Part shown: positions 62,739 through 64,000 of the stretch, in pieces
Numbering within the stretch: position 1 is the first letter of the stretch
Layout of the letters: every line of letters begins with the position of its first letter
From: Hydrangea macrophylla
Lineage: Eukaryota > Streptophyta > Magnoliopsida > Cornales > Hydrangeaceae
Length of the DNA stretch: 64,000 nt
Direction: 5' to 3'
Assembly (NCBI GenBank): GCA_033977485.1
Contig: CM066985.1
Location: 73,765,045 to 73,829,044 of the forward strand
Translations under genes and position numbers: made by a program
The notes under the pieces: generated by a model
What the model saw: the letters and a program-made list of their open reading frames with translations, nothing else
What the model was told of the DNA's origin: nothing
The model's database searches: none

Positions 62739-64000
62739 TGTCACGACCCATCCCGCTAACGTGCGGAAACAGGACACGTGGCATGCCATTATATACCAAT
62801 AAATGTCAAGGCTCAGCTAACCATTATATAACAATACGCAGCGGAAAAGAACTTTAAAACAACCTTGAGTAAATAAAACTTTTGGAAACATTACCCTTTG
62901 AGTTGTAAAATCCGTATAAAATTGGAAACATAATTATATTTGAAAACGGATGAATATATGTTAAAAGGGGTCCCAAAAGTACCCTAAGAACAAATCAAAA
63001 CCTTTTAAAAATTTCTGGAAGGGGTATAAAAATCAACCATGCAGGGGATATTTCAACTGGTCGAACTACCCCCTTCGACCGGTCGAATGACCCTTTAGCA
63101 GAATCCTGCACAATGCTGCAGAATTTTGCCTAAAGATCCAATCCGACCTTCACTTCAACATTACTCCAACAACAACCCAAAACCGAACTTCACAAGCTCT
63201 AATATGCTATCAAAAACAAAGTTTAGACTTATAATTCCATGAAAAGGAACAATAGTGGAACAAGCTAAGGCTTGTTTGGCTGGATTCACAAAACTCTATC
63301 CACAGTCCTTCAAAATCCGAATTTGACCACGAGTTCTAAACTGTTTTAAACATAACCAAAAGAATTCCACTAACTATTATAACATTTCATAACCATTCCA
63401 TGGCTTTTCAAGTTAAGAGTAAAACATAGTTCTAGTTCTACACTTTCATTATTACAACATTTGGAAAGGAAATCAACGTAAACAAAAAGGTGATCCCCGA
63501 CATTCCCACGGCCTCACTCTTCATGCTTCTCCTTTCCTTTCTTCATACCTGCAATGGAGTAAATCTCAATTGCTCAGCTATTTACTGAGTGCACAATTCT
63601 AAACATATGCTTATATGGCAATTCATGTTCTAAACATTTAAAGTACATCAAAATAGTCGCTAGGTTAAGTAGTACGCTTCCAACCGGCAAATAAAACCGA
63701 TGTCGTAGAAGGCACAACTCTTCCACGTATCCCGTACACTGGTTGGGCCTTCTTCCATACTAGGTACCCTGACCTGGTTGGGCCTTCCTCCATACCAGAC
63801 ACAGCCACAATCAATGTTACAATCCTCAAACTTTGAGGAGCTTACGCCCGGATGGAATTGCACTAAGCCCCCCTTTGACCCACATAACATATAATATGCT
63901 CACATAAACATTTGTACGTACTTTTATCGCATTTTCATGTGCATAATTAACGGGCCTAATTAATACATGAATTTCGCCCGAATCCAAAAATATCAATTTG
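62739..64000 (-). repeat. 5' LTR of element D (partial)
   Basis: Starts TGTCACGACCC and follows the 3' LTR to the window end. Carries an extra piece near 62790-62808 that copies the LTR/PBS border, and palindromes at 63052-63087. Confidence 0.87.

Larger units (their letters stand above)
47801..64000 (-). mobile_element. LARD-like LTR element D with non-coding interior (5' LTR cut by window end)
   Basis: On the minus strand: 5' LTR from 62739 to beyond the window, PBS 62723-62733, interior 62738-60467 and 52124-49973 (split by nested element E), purine tract, and 3' LTR 47801-49972. The interior of about 4.4 kb has no gag or pol motif and no frame above about 105 codons. LTRs, PBS and purine tract are otherwise normal, so it fits the large retrotransposon derivative class. 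The LTR end resembles that of element A, so a Tekay-type partner may have moved it. Confidence 0.75.

Overview
This is a low-GC plant nuclear window. No bacterial, organellar, tRNA, rRNA or CRISPR feature was seen. Spliced NAC and LEUNIG-type genes, Athila and Tekay (Del-type chromovirus) Ty3/gypsy elements, MITEs and long AT and GA/CT microsatellites all point to an angiosperm, most likely a eudicot. The species cannot be told from the sequence.

Layout. Bases 1-25401 are a nest of Ty3/gypsy elements: an Athila-derived gag-protease element cut by the left window edge (1-4552, minus); a dead Tekay-type element interrupted by it (A, 4553-10942, plus); a degenerate plant-mobile-domain (PMD) gene (about 11166-12210, minus); a Tekay-type element reduced to gag and damaged LTRs (B, 13727-18625, plus) that contains a broken Athila LTR; and a gag-only element with very long LTRs (C, 18645-25401, minus). 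Bases 25402-47800 are the gene-bearing part: the first three coding exons of a LEUNIG-like co-repressor (minus), a linker-histone H1 pseudogene (plus), a tandem array of hairpin MITE units, an R2R3-MYB fragment (plus), and one apparently intact gene, a VND-type NAC transcription factor of 356 codons (39170-45026, minus), with a predicted 5' UTR intron and a CT-rich leader ending near 46890. Many MITEs and LINE-tail remnants lie in its introns and flanks. Bases 47801-64000 are a large LTR element with a non-coding interior (D, minus, LARD-like). It hosts a complete nested Athila-derived gag-protease element (E, 52125-60466) bounded by a perfect 5-bp target duplication.

The only likely functional host gene is the VND-type NAC, a master-switch family for xylem vessel and secondary-wall differentiation. 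The LEUNIG piece encodes a LisH/LUFS N-terminus with clean splice sites but has no fourth exon before the retrotransposon nest.

The most unusual pattern is spread over the retrotransposons. Five LTR families each carry a cluster of short GC-rich palindromes (CAGTCGACTG, GGATCGATCC, CCGGTTGACCGG, TTCGACCGGTCGAA, TCGCGCGA). In the families where a TATA box can be seen, the cluster lies roughly 100-280 bp upstream of it. Four of the five share a TYGAYYGG-like half-site although the full palindromes differ. This looks like a fast-changing U3 module on a shared promoter chassis. The function is inference only.
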